Positions 43,573-52,778 of a stretch of DNA of 64,000 nt are shown here, piece after piece. A model generated the notes under the pieces. That model ran no database searches, had not been told where the DNA came from, and saw only the letters and a program-made list of their open reading frames with translations. This DNA is from Candidatus Obscuribacterales bacterium (GTDB taxonomy: Bacteria > Cyanobacteriota > Vampirovibrionia > Obscuribacterales > Obscuribacteraceae): positions 62,001-126,000 of the forward strand of contig JAGVKB010000053.1 in assembly GCA_020050835.1 (NCBI GenBank), written 5' to 3'. A program made the position numbers and the translations under genes. Each line of letters starts with the position of its first letter. The first letter of the stretch is position 1.

Positions 43573-45945
43573 ATGCACCCGAAGTTACCAGCAAAGTTGA
43601 ATAATGTTGGGAAGCCAATGATTCGTTTCAAAAGCAACGAACCCGGTGTCCGGATTGAGGGCGGCTACCAGAGCCGCCCCTACATTGCCTGGCAGTCTCG
43701 GCACAGCACAAAAGCTGGAAGACACCACAGCCACCGCATTGACTTCCACCCCTACATTGCATTGCTGTTTCGTCATTGCACAAACACTCTTGCTATACCG
43801 GTACTGCTAGCGGTAATTCTATTGCTGACAACAGCTTCGGTGTGCGATGCCAGCCGGGGGGGATCGGCCGGACAGGACGTTTTGCTAGCTCCTAACGGCA
43901 TGGATACCAAAGCCAGCTCTGCCGACGACCTCAAACAGGATGCTCAGCAGAAATGTGGCAAAGGCGGCGGCGGCGGCGGTGGTCAAGGCGCCGGCGGGCG
44001 GTGGCAAAGCTCCGGTCTTCACAGCTCCTTTGCCATGTTCGGAGGAAAGCGATCGTTCGACGATGCAGCACCGAGCGCTCCGGTCTACGCACTAAACAAT
44101 CCGATTACACAGTCGATGTTCAGCGGCAGCGGAGAATCTGCACCAGAGAGCAACACTCCCACTCCGAACTTTCAAGGCACACCGGTGTACGGCAGCTACG
44201 GTGGCACTAATTATCCGAACTACGGAAGCAGCACATCTCAGCCGATGACGAGACAGCCGATGCACCCGCAACGAGGTCCGGCTCCAAAAGGACACCCAAG
44301 AGATGCAGTCGACGCCGGACTACCTCCTTGTTGCAAGGACAAGCTGCCCTGTTGCTTGAACAATTGGCCTTGCTGCCAGAAGGCTGAATATCACGGCTAT
44401 ACACCAGACGGAGCTCCCAGCAATCTGCCCTATAGCCAGAATATGCAAGGTAAAGACAATGTTCTGAAGGAAGGCGATACCAAGCAGAACCAGCAAGGTC
44501 TGGACAACAATCAAAACCAGAACAACAATGCTCAGTCTCAAAGCAAGACATCTCAGACTTCACCGGCTAAGTCGGAGATGCTTGCTCCGTCTCCCGGTCA
44601 GACCATGACCGGTCTGGGTGGGGCCCTGGGCGGCTCTATGAAACAGATGATGCAGAAAAGCGGAGCCATGGGCGCAGCCGGAGGCAAGATGGGCAACGCT
44701 GCAAGCGGCGGCGTTCAAGGAATCATGAATGCATTCAACTCAATGATCGGCGGACAGGCTCCCGGTGCAAACAAGGAGCAGAAAAAAAACGAACAGGCTA
44801 TGGAGAAAACAGTCACTGCCGACAATCTTGCTGGAATGGAAAGGGAGCAGGCTGCCACTGCCATTGAATTCGTCCTGGGTTTTCTGCAGAACTTCACTTC
44901 GGGTGGCAATAAGTTCGTTGAGCTGCATGACAGATTATTCCTACCGATGGCTGTTCTGCTTCTACTACCCGGTGCTGTTTTGGCTCAAGTCAAGGCTATT
45001 GCAGCTCAGGGATTCTCTGTGTTGGGCGAAGTCTCTCCTTTCGAAGGGCTTACCAGGTCGATCATCGCCATCTTCTTGATTATGTCCTCCGGACTGATTG
45101 TCAATTATGGAATTGACATAGCAAATTCTCTGGTGCAGACGGTAGCATCCGGATATAACCAGAACTTCGGATCTAACATGGGATCCGATGCAGCTGCATT
45201 GCACGTCAGAGCGCATCCAATCAGACTGCCAGAAGAAGAGTACGGGGTGATACCACCCGATATTGAATGCGTGATGTTCAATTATTTCGGCAGCACTCCG
45301 GCAGCCAGCATGGAAGGCTCACTGCTGGCCATCAAGTACGAGGATCCAGCCGCCGGGCTGTACATTGCTCCACCGGACAGAGCGATGGAGACGATACCAT
45401 TTAAGGTGCCATTTGCCAGAGAAGCATTCAATCAGATCGATTGCGGAATGGCATTTGCCTGGGTTATTCTCTGCACAATCCAGGAGTCATACCTGTACTA
45501 CTTATACTTCGTTGGTCCAGTAATCGCCGCACTCTGGGTCTATCCATCTCAAATGCTCAGGCAAGCCTTTCCGAACTGGGTGGAAGGCGTAGTATGCCTT
45601 TGTTTCTGGAGCTTCTTTTGGGCCACGACAATCTGCCTGATGGCTTGCTTCAGAGGATGCGACGATACCGGCACACTGGTATGCACCGCGCTACTTTCTC
45701 TTGCTCTTATTTCGGCGAAATCAGCCTTCGACTTTGTGGGTCTAGCCAAGGAAGCCGGAAGAGACGCCGCGAAGGTTGCCGACAAAGTGGGACAAGCACT
45801 GCTTGCAGCGCATCATGCGAAAGCTGCAGCCGGCGGAGGTCCTGGACCCGGTCCCGGGCCAGGCGGTCCTGGTGGTCCCGGCGGAGAACCCGGTCCAAGC
45901 GCGTCCGGCGGACCCGGTGAACCCGGTCCTGGCTGCAAGACCTGA
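43573..45945 (+). CDS. CC-motif VirB6/TrbL-like membrane protein 3
   Basis: 790 codons from ATG 43573. The family signal (LAIPVLLAVILLLTTASVCDASRGG) only begins at about residue 75. The first 70 residues are translated from GTAGGGG-type repeat DNA, so the start is doubtful and no better in-frame ATG lies near the signal. From there on it matches protein 2: SRGGSAGQDVLLAPNGMDTK, Cys pairs at about 252-267 (CC-KDKLP-CC-LNNWP-CC), YHGYTPDGAPSNLPYSQNMQ, and the same membrane half with VGPVIAALWVYPSQMLRQAFPNW. The tail is a long Gly/Pro/Glu repeat ending GPGCKT before tandem UGA UAA. Confidence 0.72.
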   Translation: MHPKLPAKLNNVGKPMIRFKSNEPGVRIEGGYQSRPYIAWQSRHSTKAGRHHSHRIDFHPYIALLFRHCTNTLAIPVLLAVILLLTTASVCDASRGGSAGQDVLLAPNGMDTKASSADDLKQDAQQKCGKGGGGGGGQGAGGRWQSSGLHSSFAMFGGKRSFDDAAPSAPVYALNNPITQSMFSGSGESAPESNTPTPNFQGTPVYGSYGGTNYPNYGSSTSQPMTRQPMHPQRGPAPKGHPRDAVDAGLPPCCKDKLPCCLNNWPCCQKAEYHGYTPDGAPSNLPYSQNMQGKDNVLKEGDTKQNQQGLDNNQNQNNNAQSQSKTSQTSPAKSEMLAPSPGQTMTGLGGALGGSMKQMMQKSGAMGAAGGKMGNAASGGVQGIMNAFNSMIGGQAPGANKEQKKNEQAMEKTVTADNLAGMEREQAATAIEFVLGFLQNFTSGGNKFVELHDRLFLPMAVLLLLPGAVLAQVKAIAAQGFSVLGEVSPFEGLTRSIIAIFLIMSSGLIVNYGIDIANSLVQTVASGYNQNFGSNMGSDAAALHVRAHPIRLPEEEYGVIPPDIECVMFNYFGSTPAASMEGSLLAIKYEDPAAGLYIAPPDRAMETIPFKVPFAREAFNQIDCGMAFAWVILCTIQESYLYYLYFVGPVIAALWVYPSQMLRQAFPNWVEGVVCLCFWSFFWATTICLMACFRGCDDTGTLVCTALLSLALISAKSAFDFVGLAKEAGRDAAKVADKVGQALLAAHHAKAAAGGGPGPGPGPGGPGGPGGEPGPSASGGPGEPGPGCKT
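43659..43683. repeat. GTAGGGG-type hairpin repeat within the 5' end of protein 3
   Basis: GGGCGGCT-ACCAG-AGCCGCCC followed by CTAC is, on the minus strand, a GTAGGGGCGG header plus hairpin. A second header fragment (CCACCCCTACATTGC) lies at 43746-43760. It is the same family as 25671-25728 and 46188-46212. Confidence 0.55.
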
Positions 45946-46099
45946 TAAAAGCTTCTTTCAACCCGTGTTGGTTGAGCAAAACAAATGAAACAGACGGTCA
46001 GATAGACAAAGTAGTTGAACCAGACGAATTAGCGAAGCAGGCAAAACAAGCCACACTAGACAAACCGGATAAGTAAAGCAAAACAATCGGATCGACGAC

Positions 46100-46123
46100 C
46101 TAAGTGAGGAGCTAAGTGAGGAG
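46100..46123 (+). repeat. Tandem duplicate CTAAGTGAGGAG in the leader of protein 4
   Basis: CTAAGTGAGGAG occurs at 46100-46111 and again at 46112-46123. Both copies carry a GAGGAG Shine-Dalgarno-like core. They are too far from ATG 46140 to act directly, but may be a duplicated ribosome standby site. The 194-bp gap before the gene is otherwise A-rich and featureless. Confidence 0.6.
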
Positions 46124-46139
46124 GCTAGATAAAAGGTAG

Positions 46140-48347
46140 ATGCCAGTGCGGAGAAAGACTAGCAATGTAATCCGAAGAGGCGGATTTGTAGGGGCAATGC
46201 CATGCATCGCCCTGGTAGGATTCGCCGCACTGCTTCTGACACTGGCAACTATATTCGGGCTTGCTTCCGCAGTTCGAGCTTATCATGCTGCGGACGCCGT
46301 AGAGAACTACGGAGAGCCGATGGGCAAAGGGATGGGCAATCCTGATGCAGGAAAGACGTTTGGTTCGCTGCAAGGGAAAAATGGCGGCGACCAAGCAAGC
46401 TTCATGTACAACAATTACTTACATATGAATGTCGCTACTGGGCGGTTTAATTACGAGTCAGGTGGACCGGACGAAGTCGGTACGGCGCCCGAGTCGAGCA
46501 CTCCTGGCAACAATGTTTACGGCAGCTTTGGCGGCACGCACTACAAGAACTACGGTAACGATACGTCAGCGCCCATGATTCGGCAGCCGCTGCATCCGCA
46601 AGCCGGGCCGGCTCCCAAAGGACACCCACGCGATGCTGTCGATGCCGGACTGCCTCCCTGCTGCCGCGACAAGCTACCATGCTGCAGCAACAACTGGCCG
46701 TGTTGCCAGAAAGCTCAATATCATGGATACACTCCCGACGGTAAGCCCAGCAATCTGCCCTACAGCCAGAACATGCAGGGTAAAGACAATGTTCTGCAAC
46801 AAAACGCTCAGAATCAAAATCAGCCAGTAGAGAACCCCAGTCAACAGAGCAACGCCACCGCCAATCAGAGCAAGACCTCTCAAACCTCACCGGCTAAAAC
46901 AGAGCCGATGAAAACCAGCCCAGGACAAACCATGTCCGGACTGGGTGGACCTTTGGGCGGCAAAATGGGCAACGTCATGAAGATGAGCGGCAACAACGGC
47001 GCAGCGGGCGGAAAGATGCCGCATGGCGCCGGCGCCGCCGGTACCGGATTGTTGAACATGATGAGCCAACTAACCGGCGAGCAAACCCCCGGCAAAGACA
47101 AACAACAAAAGAATATCGAAGCGTACATGCAAAAGACAGTCGAAGCGGACAACTGTGCCGGCATCGAGCGCACGAGCGCCGCCATTGCAATCAACTTCGT
47201 CGAAGGCTTCATGGAAAACTTCACTACCAACAGTGGCAACCGCTGGAATCAGTTAAGAGACAGCGTTTTCGTGCCGATGGGAATACTGCTCCTGCTGCCG
47301 GGAGCAATCTTGTCTCAAATGAAAGCAACTATTTCCCAGGGATTCAGCGTGCTGGGCGAAGCCAATCCATTCGATGGAATTCTCAGATCGATCGTTGCCA
47401 TTTTCTTAATTCCAGCTACCTATCTCGTCGTCAACTATGGAGTCGACGTAGCCAATGCCATGACGAAAGCCGTCGCTGACGGATATGCCCTTACCGGTGG
47501 TGGCAACATGTACGAAAAGGCCAGATCCGGACATGTGCGCGCATTTCCGATTCGGCTGCCCGAGGAGGAGTACGGCGTCATACCGCCCGATATCGAGACG
47601 GTGATGTTCAACTACTTCGGTAGCGGACCATTCGCAAAACTGGAAGGAAAGCTGCTCGGCATCAAGTATGAGGACCCAGAAGCCGGTATTTATATAGCCC
47701 CTCCGGACCGAGCCTATGAGACTGTGCCATGGGATGTGATCATTTCTCGCCTGGCATACAACGAACTCAACGCCGGCTTGGCGTTCGCCTGGGCGATAAT
47801 GTGCTGCGTGCAGGAATGCTACCTGTATTACTTATGGTTCGTCGGGCCGGTCGTAGCCGCACTCTGGGTCTATCCCAACAAGATGCTCAGACAAGCGCTG
47901 CCGAACTGGGTAGATGGAGTTCTGTCGCTATGCTTCTGGAGCTTTTTCTGGGCAGTCACCATCATGGTGATGGCGCTCCTGAAAGGCACCGATGACACTG
48001 GCACCATTATGTTTACGGCCTTGAACACGCTGGCGCTGCTGTCGGTCAAAGCCGGCTTCGATTCAACATCACTGGTAAAAGAAGCAGCCGCCCAGGGCAA
48101 GCAGATGGGAGAAAGAGCTGCTGGCATCATGTCAGCCGCTGGCTCCGGCATGAAAAAAGGCGGCGGACCAGGACCGGGACCGGGACCAGGCGGTCCGGGT
48201 GGACCTGGTGGCGACAAGGGTGGCGAAGGGGCCAAAGACCAAGGTCCGGGTCCGAGCGCCATGCCGACCGGCACCCAATCGCCGCCTCCAGAAACCAGAC
48301 CGCCCTCAACGACAGCACCGACGGGCGAATGTCCCGGCGGCACTTGA
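46140..48347 (+). CDS. CC-motif VirB6/TrbL-like membrane protein 4
   Basis: 735 aa to a UGA. The N-terminal signal (CIALVGFAALLLTLATIFGLASAV) is partly encoded by a GTAGGGG-type repeat. The exported part has VYGSFGGTHYKNYGNDTSAPM, Cys pairs at about 173-188 (CC-RDKLP-CC-SNNWP-CC) and YHGYTPDGKPSNLPYSQNMQ. The membrane half has VPMGILLLLPGAILS, IVAIFLIPATYLVVNYGV, YLWFVGPVVAALWVYPNKML and W-rich later segments. It lacks the SRGG..NGMDTK block of proteins 2 and 3. The Gly/Pro tail runs to ECPGGT, then UGA. The frame then stays open for 40 codons into the giant repeat protein, so both could be one product. Confidence 0.75.
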   Translation: MPVRRKTSNVIRRGGFVGAMPCIALVGFAALLLTLATIFGLASAVRAYHAADAVENYGEPMGKGMGNPDAGKTFGSLQGKNGGDQASFMYNNYLHMNVATGRFNYESGGPDEVGTAPESSTPGNNVYGSFGGTHYKNYGNDTSAPMIRQPLHPQAGPAPKGHPRDAVDAGLPPCCRDKLPCCSNNWPCCQKAQYHGYTPDGKPSNLPYSQNMQGKDNVLQQNAQNQNQPVENPSQQSNATANQSKTSQTSPAKTEPMKTSPGQTMSGLGGPLGGKMGNVMKMSGNNGAAGGKMPHGAGAAGTGLLNMMSQLTGEQTPGKDKQQKNIEAYMQKTVEADNCAGIERTSAAIAINFVEGFMENFTTNSGNRWNQLRDSVFVPMGILLLLPGAILSQMKATISQGFSVLGEANPFDGILRSIVAIFLIPATYLVVNYGVDVANAMTKAVADGYALTGGGNMYEKARSGHVRAFPIRLPEEEYGVIPPDIETVMFNYFGSGPFAKLEGKLLGIKYEDPEAGIYIAPPDRAYETVPWDVIISRLAYNELNAGLAFAWAIMCCVQECYLYYLWFVGPVVAALWVYPNKMLRQALPNWVDGVLSLCFWSFFWAVTIMVMALLKGTDDTGTIMFTALNTLALLSVKAGFDSTSLVKEAAAQGKQMGERAAGIMSAAGSGMKKGGGPGPGPGPGGPGGPGGDKGGEGAKDQGPGPSAMPTGTQSPPPETRPPSTTAPTGECPGGT
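46188..46212. repeat. GTAGGGG-type hairpin repeat inside the signal sequence of protein 4
   Basis: GTAGGGGCAATGC-CAT-GCATCGCCC is a hairpin with one mismatch. GATGCCATGCAT-like central bases are shared with the second hairpin at 25699-25719. It encodes VGAMPCIAL of the signal peptide. Confidence 0.55.
48345..48347 (+). other. In-frame UGA separating protein 4 from the giant repeat protein
   Basis: The UGA is flanked by Gly/Pro/Ala-rich codons on both sides. No other stop occurs in that frame from 46140 to 51894. The downstream frame has no ribosome-binding site at its first ATG and no signal peptide of its own. A leaky or recoded UGA, or a recent nonsense change, would explain this. Confidence 0.7.
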
Positions 48348-48470
48348 GGGCCGCGCGCGCAAGGCGAGGGCGCAGGTGGCGCCAAAGGAACAGAGCTAGC
48401 AGGAAGTAAGGAGCCAGGGTCGCGCACCCTGCCACCGGAGCTCGCCAACGCAGTCGTTTCGCTCGACTTG

Positions 48471-51400
48471 ATGGCTGGTGTCGGGCTGGGAGGCGACGGA
48501 GAAGGATTCTTTGGAACTTCTGAAGAGACGATTCAGGATGTCAACTCATACGAGCAGGAACACAACGCATCCATATCTGAACTTACAAGCGAGTTCGGAA
48601 TTCAGGCTGTGATTGACGCGAAGGGAATGGATGCAGTTATCGGCGCAGTTGGACTCGAATCGGTTGCAAACGCGCTAGGGATTGAAGCGGTCGCCGCCAG
48701 TGGAAGACTGCAAGAGCTCGCCGCAATTTATGGAATGGACGCTGTCATCAACGCCGCTGGGCTACAAGCAGCTGCCGATATGATAGGAGCAGACGGACTG
48801 AAAAGCCTGGGATACTCTGCAGACGTATTAGCCAGTCTGGGGCTCGATGCCGCAAGCCTCAAAGGAGCGGGCTTCTCCATCGGCGAACTGAACAGCGCAG
48901 GCTTCGGCGTGCAAGAACTCGCAGCCGCCGGATTCTCCGCGCAAGAGCTGAAGAGTCAGGGCTTTGATGCAAATGCACTCCACAGTGCCGGTGTAGACGC
49001 TGCAACACTTAAGTCCGCCGGTTTCTCGGTCGCTGAACTAAACAGCGCCGGTTTTGGAGTGTCCGAACTTGCAGCCGTTGGCTTCTCCGCTCAAGAATTG
49101 AAGAGCCAGGGCTTCGATGCCAATGCTCTTCATTCCGCCGGTGTAGATGCGGCAACATTGAAAGCTGCCGGATTCTCGATCGGAGAACTTAATAGTGCCG
49201 GCTTCGGTGTATCCGAGCTCGCAGCAGTTGGCTTTTCCGCGCAGGAGATGAAGAGTCAAGGGTTTGATGCTGCCGCTCTACACAGTGCAGGCGTTGATGC
49301 CGCTACACTTAAGTCCGCCGGATTCTCGGTTGGCGAATTGAACAGCGCCGGTTTCGCAGCATCCGATCTAGCAGCCGCCGGGTTTTCGGCTCAAGAGCTA
49401 AAGAGTCAAGGGTATTCAGCTGGAGCGCTTCATGCTGCTGGCGCCGATGCTGCTACTTTAAGAAGCGCTGGATTCTCCGCAGGAGAACTTTCGAGCGCCG
49501 GTTTTGGCGCGTCGGACCTGGCGGCTGCAGGATTCTCGACCTCCGAGCTGAAGAGCCAGGGCTTCTCTGCAGCGGCATTGCACAGCCAGGGTGCTAGCGT
49601 TTCGGATCTGAAGTCCGCCGGCTATTCGGTTTCCGAGTTGAACGCTGCTGGCTTTACTGCATCTGAGCTAGCTTCAGCCGGATTCTCAGCCGGAGAATTG
49701 CAAGGCGCCGGAGTTAACACCGAAACATCGGCAGATCCAACAATCAACGCTATGTTGAACTCTGGAGCTCACAATCTTACAGAGTACAGCGAAATGGTGT
49801 CAGCCGGAGCCACTACGATGGCTCAGCTGGATGCCATGCATGCTGCCGGCGCGAATTCCATTGCAGAGCTTAATGCAATTCAAAGCGCAGGCGCGACTTC
49901 CGAAGCACAGCTGGATGCTATTCATGCTGCTGGAGCCAATACACTGGCGCAGTTGGATGCGATACATGCAGCTGGCGCAGACTCTCTAGCAGAGCTGACA
50001 GCAATTCAAAATGCCGGCGCTGGAACAGAAGGACTGTTGCTATCTATACAAGCTGCGGGCGCTACGAACTTGACTCAATTTATCGCCATGCAGAATGCTG
50101 GAGCTACGACGATGGCACAGTTTAACGCCATTCAGAACGCCGGAGTCAGTACACAAGCACAGCTAGATGCAATCAACGCCGCAGGTGCAACCACGCTAGC
50201 TCAATTTACGGCAATTCAGAATGCGGGCGCAAATTCACTTGCACAACTGAATGCGATTCAAAATGCCGGTGCGACCCACCAATCTCAACTTGACTCAATT
50301 CAAGCGGCGGGAGCGAGCACACAGGCTCAGCTCGATGCAATTCGAAATGCCGGTGCCACAAGTCTTACACAGCTCAATGCCATTCAGTCAGCAGGAGCAA
50401 CTTCACAGGCACAACTCGATGCGATACAAGCTGCTGGTGCCACCACGCTAGCGCAGTTGAACGCAATTCAAGCTGCTGGCTGCACTACTCTTGCGCAGTT
50501 CAATCAGCAGCAGAGTGCAAACGCTAATCCACAACCTAGTGGTCCCGGTCAGGATGTTCAACAAGCGTTGATTTCCAGCCTGACCAATACTGCCGATCCG
50601 GCAAATCAACAAGCATTGCTGACGGCATTTACAAGTATTACTGACACAGCCTCACAGCAAGCACTGCTCAATGCATACAATAGCACTACCGATCAACAAG
50701 AGCAGCAACAACTATTGACAGCATACAACAGTGCCACCACTGCGGCAGAGAAAGAGGCAATCGTAACATCCTTCCAAAACGCTCATTCTGGCGGAGCCCA
50801 GTTAACAGTTCAAGGAACTGTGGTTACACCTGCCGACCAAAATAGCGGTCAGGCCGTTCAAGCAGCTCTTGGAACCGGAGCGCAGGATCCAAAGGGCAAG
50901 CAGGGGGCCGATCCGCAGGCCGATGCAACCAGACAGCGACAAATGGCTGAAATGGCCAGAGCAGTTGAACGAATTAGACGGGAAGCGCCGCCTTCCTCAC
51001 AACCGACATCCAAGCCAGCCTATCAGGGAGCGCCGCCGCCGACCAGCAGGCCGGGCACTGCTTACGCCAGAGATACTGCAGATTCCCAAGCTGATGGTCC
51101 GCAATCGCTGCAGGACATGATGAGCAAGACAGCGAAATCGGGTGGACGAAAACCGGGAGAGGAGGATGACACCACACTCCTTGCAACTGGCGATCAAAGC
51201 AGATTCAGCAACATTTACAGAGCTCGAGATACAGACGGACAGGAGCACAGTTTCAACTCCCTGCCAGAGCTTCAAGCAGCCGGCTTCACACACTGGGAGA
51301 GATTGGACACGTTCGACCAGGACGGCAATAAGATTATGGAGTCGGTACGTATCCCACAAGACGATGGCGGTGCGATACTCCAAACCCGAGCGCTGGCCGG

Positions 51401-51896
51401 AGCAAAAGATGCAGATGGCCTTGAAATTAGCGGGCAAACTTCAATGGCACGAATCAATAGAGATGGGCACACAAGCTATGCTCAACACTTCGATGCAAAT
51501 CAATGCTTGATAGTAGTTCTTAACTACTCGATTGGAAAGGACGGAAAAGATCACGTCATAGCCTCAACCGAGTATGACCGCCAGGGCAATGATCACACGC
51601 ACCGCATAGCTACTTCGACATATGATGCAGATACAGGAGCCGTATTGAGCGAAACGAGCTTCGATGAGAACGGTTCAGTGACCGAGCACTTCGGAACGGA
51701 TGGGGTCTGGACCGGTGTCACCGAAAATGAGTTAGACAATCAAGGAAGAATTATTGCCACTGTCACCTACGACACCAATGACAACCCGGTTTCCCAGACT
51801 GCAAATTACAAATTTGATTCAACCACTGGTCAGCTCATGTCCTACGACAATTTCGACGCTGACGGAAATTTCTTGTCAACGACCAAGCTGTCCTAG
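48471..51896 (+). CDS. Giant repeat protein (10-, 14- and about 18-residue repeats, YD-like C-terminus)
   Basis: 1141 aa from ATG 48471, but the frame continues upstream without a stop to the UGA at 48345. Residues about 20-130 are a non-repeated helical part (YGMDAVINAAGLQAAADMIG). About 28 decapeptides of the LxSAGFSxxE type follow (about 130-420), organised as 50-residue blocks, then 17 units of a 14-residue repeat AGATTLAQLDAIQA (about 445-680). About four units of an 18-residue ALLTAYNSxTDxxxQQ repeat come next (about 700-770), then a Pro/Gln linker. The C-terminus (about 900-1141) carries YD/RHS-like pieces such as TYDTNDNPVSQTANYKFDSTTGQL. There is no signal peptide, which makes independent export doubtful. 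Probably a large surface or secreted structural protein. Confidence 0.75.
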   Translation: MAGVGLGGDGEGFFGTSEETIQDVNSYEQEHNASISELTSEFGIQAVIDAKGMDAVIGAVGLESVANALGIEAVAASGRLQELAAIYGMDAVINAAGLQAAADMIGADGLKSLGYSADVLASLGLDAASLKGAGFSIGELNSAGFGVQELAAAGFSAQELKSQGFDANALHSAGVDAATLKSAGFSVAELNSAGFGVSELAAVGFSAQELKSQGFDANALHSAGVDAATLKAAGFSIGELNSAGFGVSELAAVGFSAQEMKSQGFDAAALHSAGVDAATLKSAGFSVGELNSAGFAASDLAAAGFSAQELKSQGYSAGALHAAGADAATLRSAGFSAGELSSAGFGASDLAAAGFSTSELKSQGFSAAALHSQGASVSDLKSAGYSVSELNAAGFTASELASAGFSAGELQGAGVNTETSADPTINAMLNSGAHNLTEYSEMVSAGATTMAQLDAMHAAGANSIAELNAIQSAGATSEAQLDAIHAAGANTLAQLDAIHAAGADSLAELTAIQNAGAGTEGLLLSIQAAGATNLTQFIAMQNAGATTMAQFNAIQNAGVSTQAQLDAINAAGATTLAQFTAIQNAGANSLAQLNAIQNAGATHQSQLDSIQAAGASTQAQLDAIRNAGATSLTQLNAIQSAGATSQAQLDAIQAAGATTLAQLNAIQAAGCTTLAQFNQQQSANANPQPSGPGQDVQQALISSLTNTADPANQQALLTAFTSITDTASQQALLNAYNSTTDQQEQQQLLTAYNSATTAAEKEAIVTSFQNAHSGGAQLTVQGTVVTPADQNSGQAVQAALGTGAQDPKGKQGADPQADATRQRQMAEMARAVERIRREAPPSSQPTSKPAYQGAPPPTSRPGTAYARDTADSQADGPQSLQDMMSKTAKSGGRKPGEEDDTTLLATGDQSRFSNIYRARDTDGQEHSFNSLPELQAAGFTHWERLDTFDQDGNKIMESVRIPQDDGGAILQTRALAGAKDADGLEISGQTSMARINRDGHTSYAQHFDANQCLIVVLNYSIGKDGKDHVIASTEYDRQGNDHTHRIATSTYDADTGAVLSETSFDENGSVTEHFGTDGVWTGVTENELDNQGRIIATVTYDTNDNPVSQTANYKFDSTTGQLMSYDNFDADGNFLSTTKLS
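48866..49727 (+). repeat. 150-bp tandem repeat array (five decapeptides per block)
   Basis: The coding sequence repeats every 150 bp: AGFSIGELNS, AGFGVQELAA, AGFSAQELKS, QGFDANALHS, AGVDAATLKS. Five full blocks and one partial are present. Third-position differences between blocks show that it is not a fresh duplication. Confidence 0.85.
49804..50512 (+). repeat. 42-bp tandem repeat array (17 units of 14 residues)
   Basis: The unit pattern is AGAxxxAQLxAIxx. The 17 units are almost uninterrupted, with Ile/Leu/Ala at fixed positions, compatible with a helical solenoid. Confidence 0.85.
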
Positions 51897-51983
51897 ACCG
51901 ATCAGCGCAGCTTACATCGGCTTACCTCTCCTGTGTAAAATGTACCGGAAGATACCTCGACCGCAAGAAACGATGAGGCATTG

Positions 51984-52778
51984 ATGGAACACAAGAAAGG
52001 TTGCTCCGGGACTCCGCTGGAAAGCGTATTGACGGAAAGAGATTGGCTGTTCCGCTCGAAGCCGTTCCGGCATGTTACGGCGCAAGAAGTTTTTGTGCCA
52101 GATTTCTATTCAAATCTCGAAAGCGCATTTCGGTCAATCATGAGAAAGGGGCTGTCCGAACAGCCGGATAACCATCGCTTCAGCCGCAACATGAGGAAGT
52201 ATGACGCTTACGGCTATTGCTTCCAGAATGGTGAATGCGGTCCGTTTGAAATTTTCTTCGAGCAGCAGTGGCACGATGTTTTCGTGCGTCTCTTCAACAC
52301 CACTTCATCGGGAGACTTAGAAGTCTGCCTCCATCATCACTCAATCGGCGGAGCATCCGGCAACGCTCACAATGATTTGAACGATTCCTGGTATCCCGAA
52401 AAGAAAGATGGTGCAATAACCGTCGCAACTAACGTTCACATCCATCCGAGCAATCCGCCAAAACCGGGAGAGAATCAGAGATTGGTAATGAGGTCGATTG
52501 CAATTCTGTTTTACTTGAACAACCCGGTTTGGCAACGCGGCGATGGCGGAGAAACAGGCTTGTATACATACAGGGACCAACCGATCGATCAACCAGACCG
52601 AGCGGTTCCACCCCGCAACAACTCCTTGCTGGCCTTCGAGTGCACGCCCTATTCCTATCACTCCTTCATCTCCAATGTCAGTCAACCGAGAAATTCCCTT
52701 ATAATGTGGATTCATCGTAATTTCAAAGAGACTTGCGATGCCTGGGGAGAAGAAAACATCATTTGGTGGCATAAATGA
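51984..52778 (+). CDS. 2-oxoglutarate/Fe(II)-dependent oxygenase
   Basis: 264 aa from ATG 51984, GAGG 7 nt upstream. A double-stranded beta-helix oxygenase: the metal triad is H129-x-D131 in NAHNDLND and distal H226 in YSYHSFIS. R236 in QPRNSLIMWIH is placed to bind the 2-oxoglutarate carboxylate. GGETGLYTY is a typical strand before the distal His. Members hydroxylate proteins (prolyl, Asp/Asn), lipids or sugars. It starts a plus-strand run of glycan genes and overlaps the next SDR start, so hydroxylation of the surface polymer or sugar is possible. A TAAAAT box at 51936-51941 may start this transcript. Confidence 0.85.
   Translation: MEHKKGCSGTPLESVLTERDWLFRSKPFRHVTAQEVFVPDFYSNLESAFRSIMRKGLSEQPDNHRFSRNMRKYDAYGYCFQNGECGPFEIFFEQQWHDVFVRLFNTTSSGDLEVCLHHHSIGGASGNAHNDLNDSWYPEKKDGAITVATNVHIHPSNPPKPGENQRLVMRSIAILFYLNNPVWQRGDGGETGLYTYRDQPIDQPDRAVPPRNNSLLAFECTPYSYHSFISNVSQPRNSLIMWIHRNFKETCDAWGEENIIWWHK

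Noticed and set aside
48345-48347. Genome-wide reassignment of UGA to glycine or tryptophan
   Set aside because: UGA serves as the ordinary stop in many intact genes here, including the 4-bp ATGA and GTGA overlaps of the GH3 operon and htpX.
48348-48384. SECIS-like hairpin just after the UGA
   Set aside because: The GC-rich stretch can pair in several weak ways but no single stem-loop with the expected spacing stands out; a folding program is needed.
48866-50512. CRISPR array
   Set aside because: The repeats are coding and contiguous with no spacers; no cas genes are present in the window.
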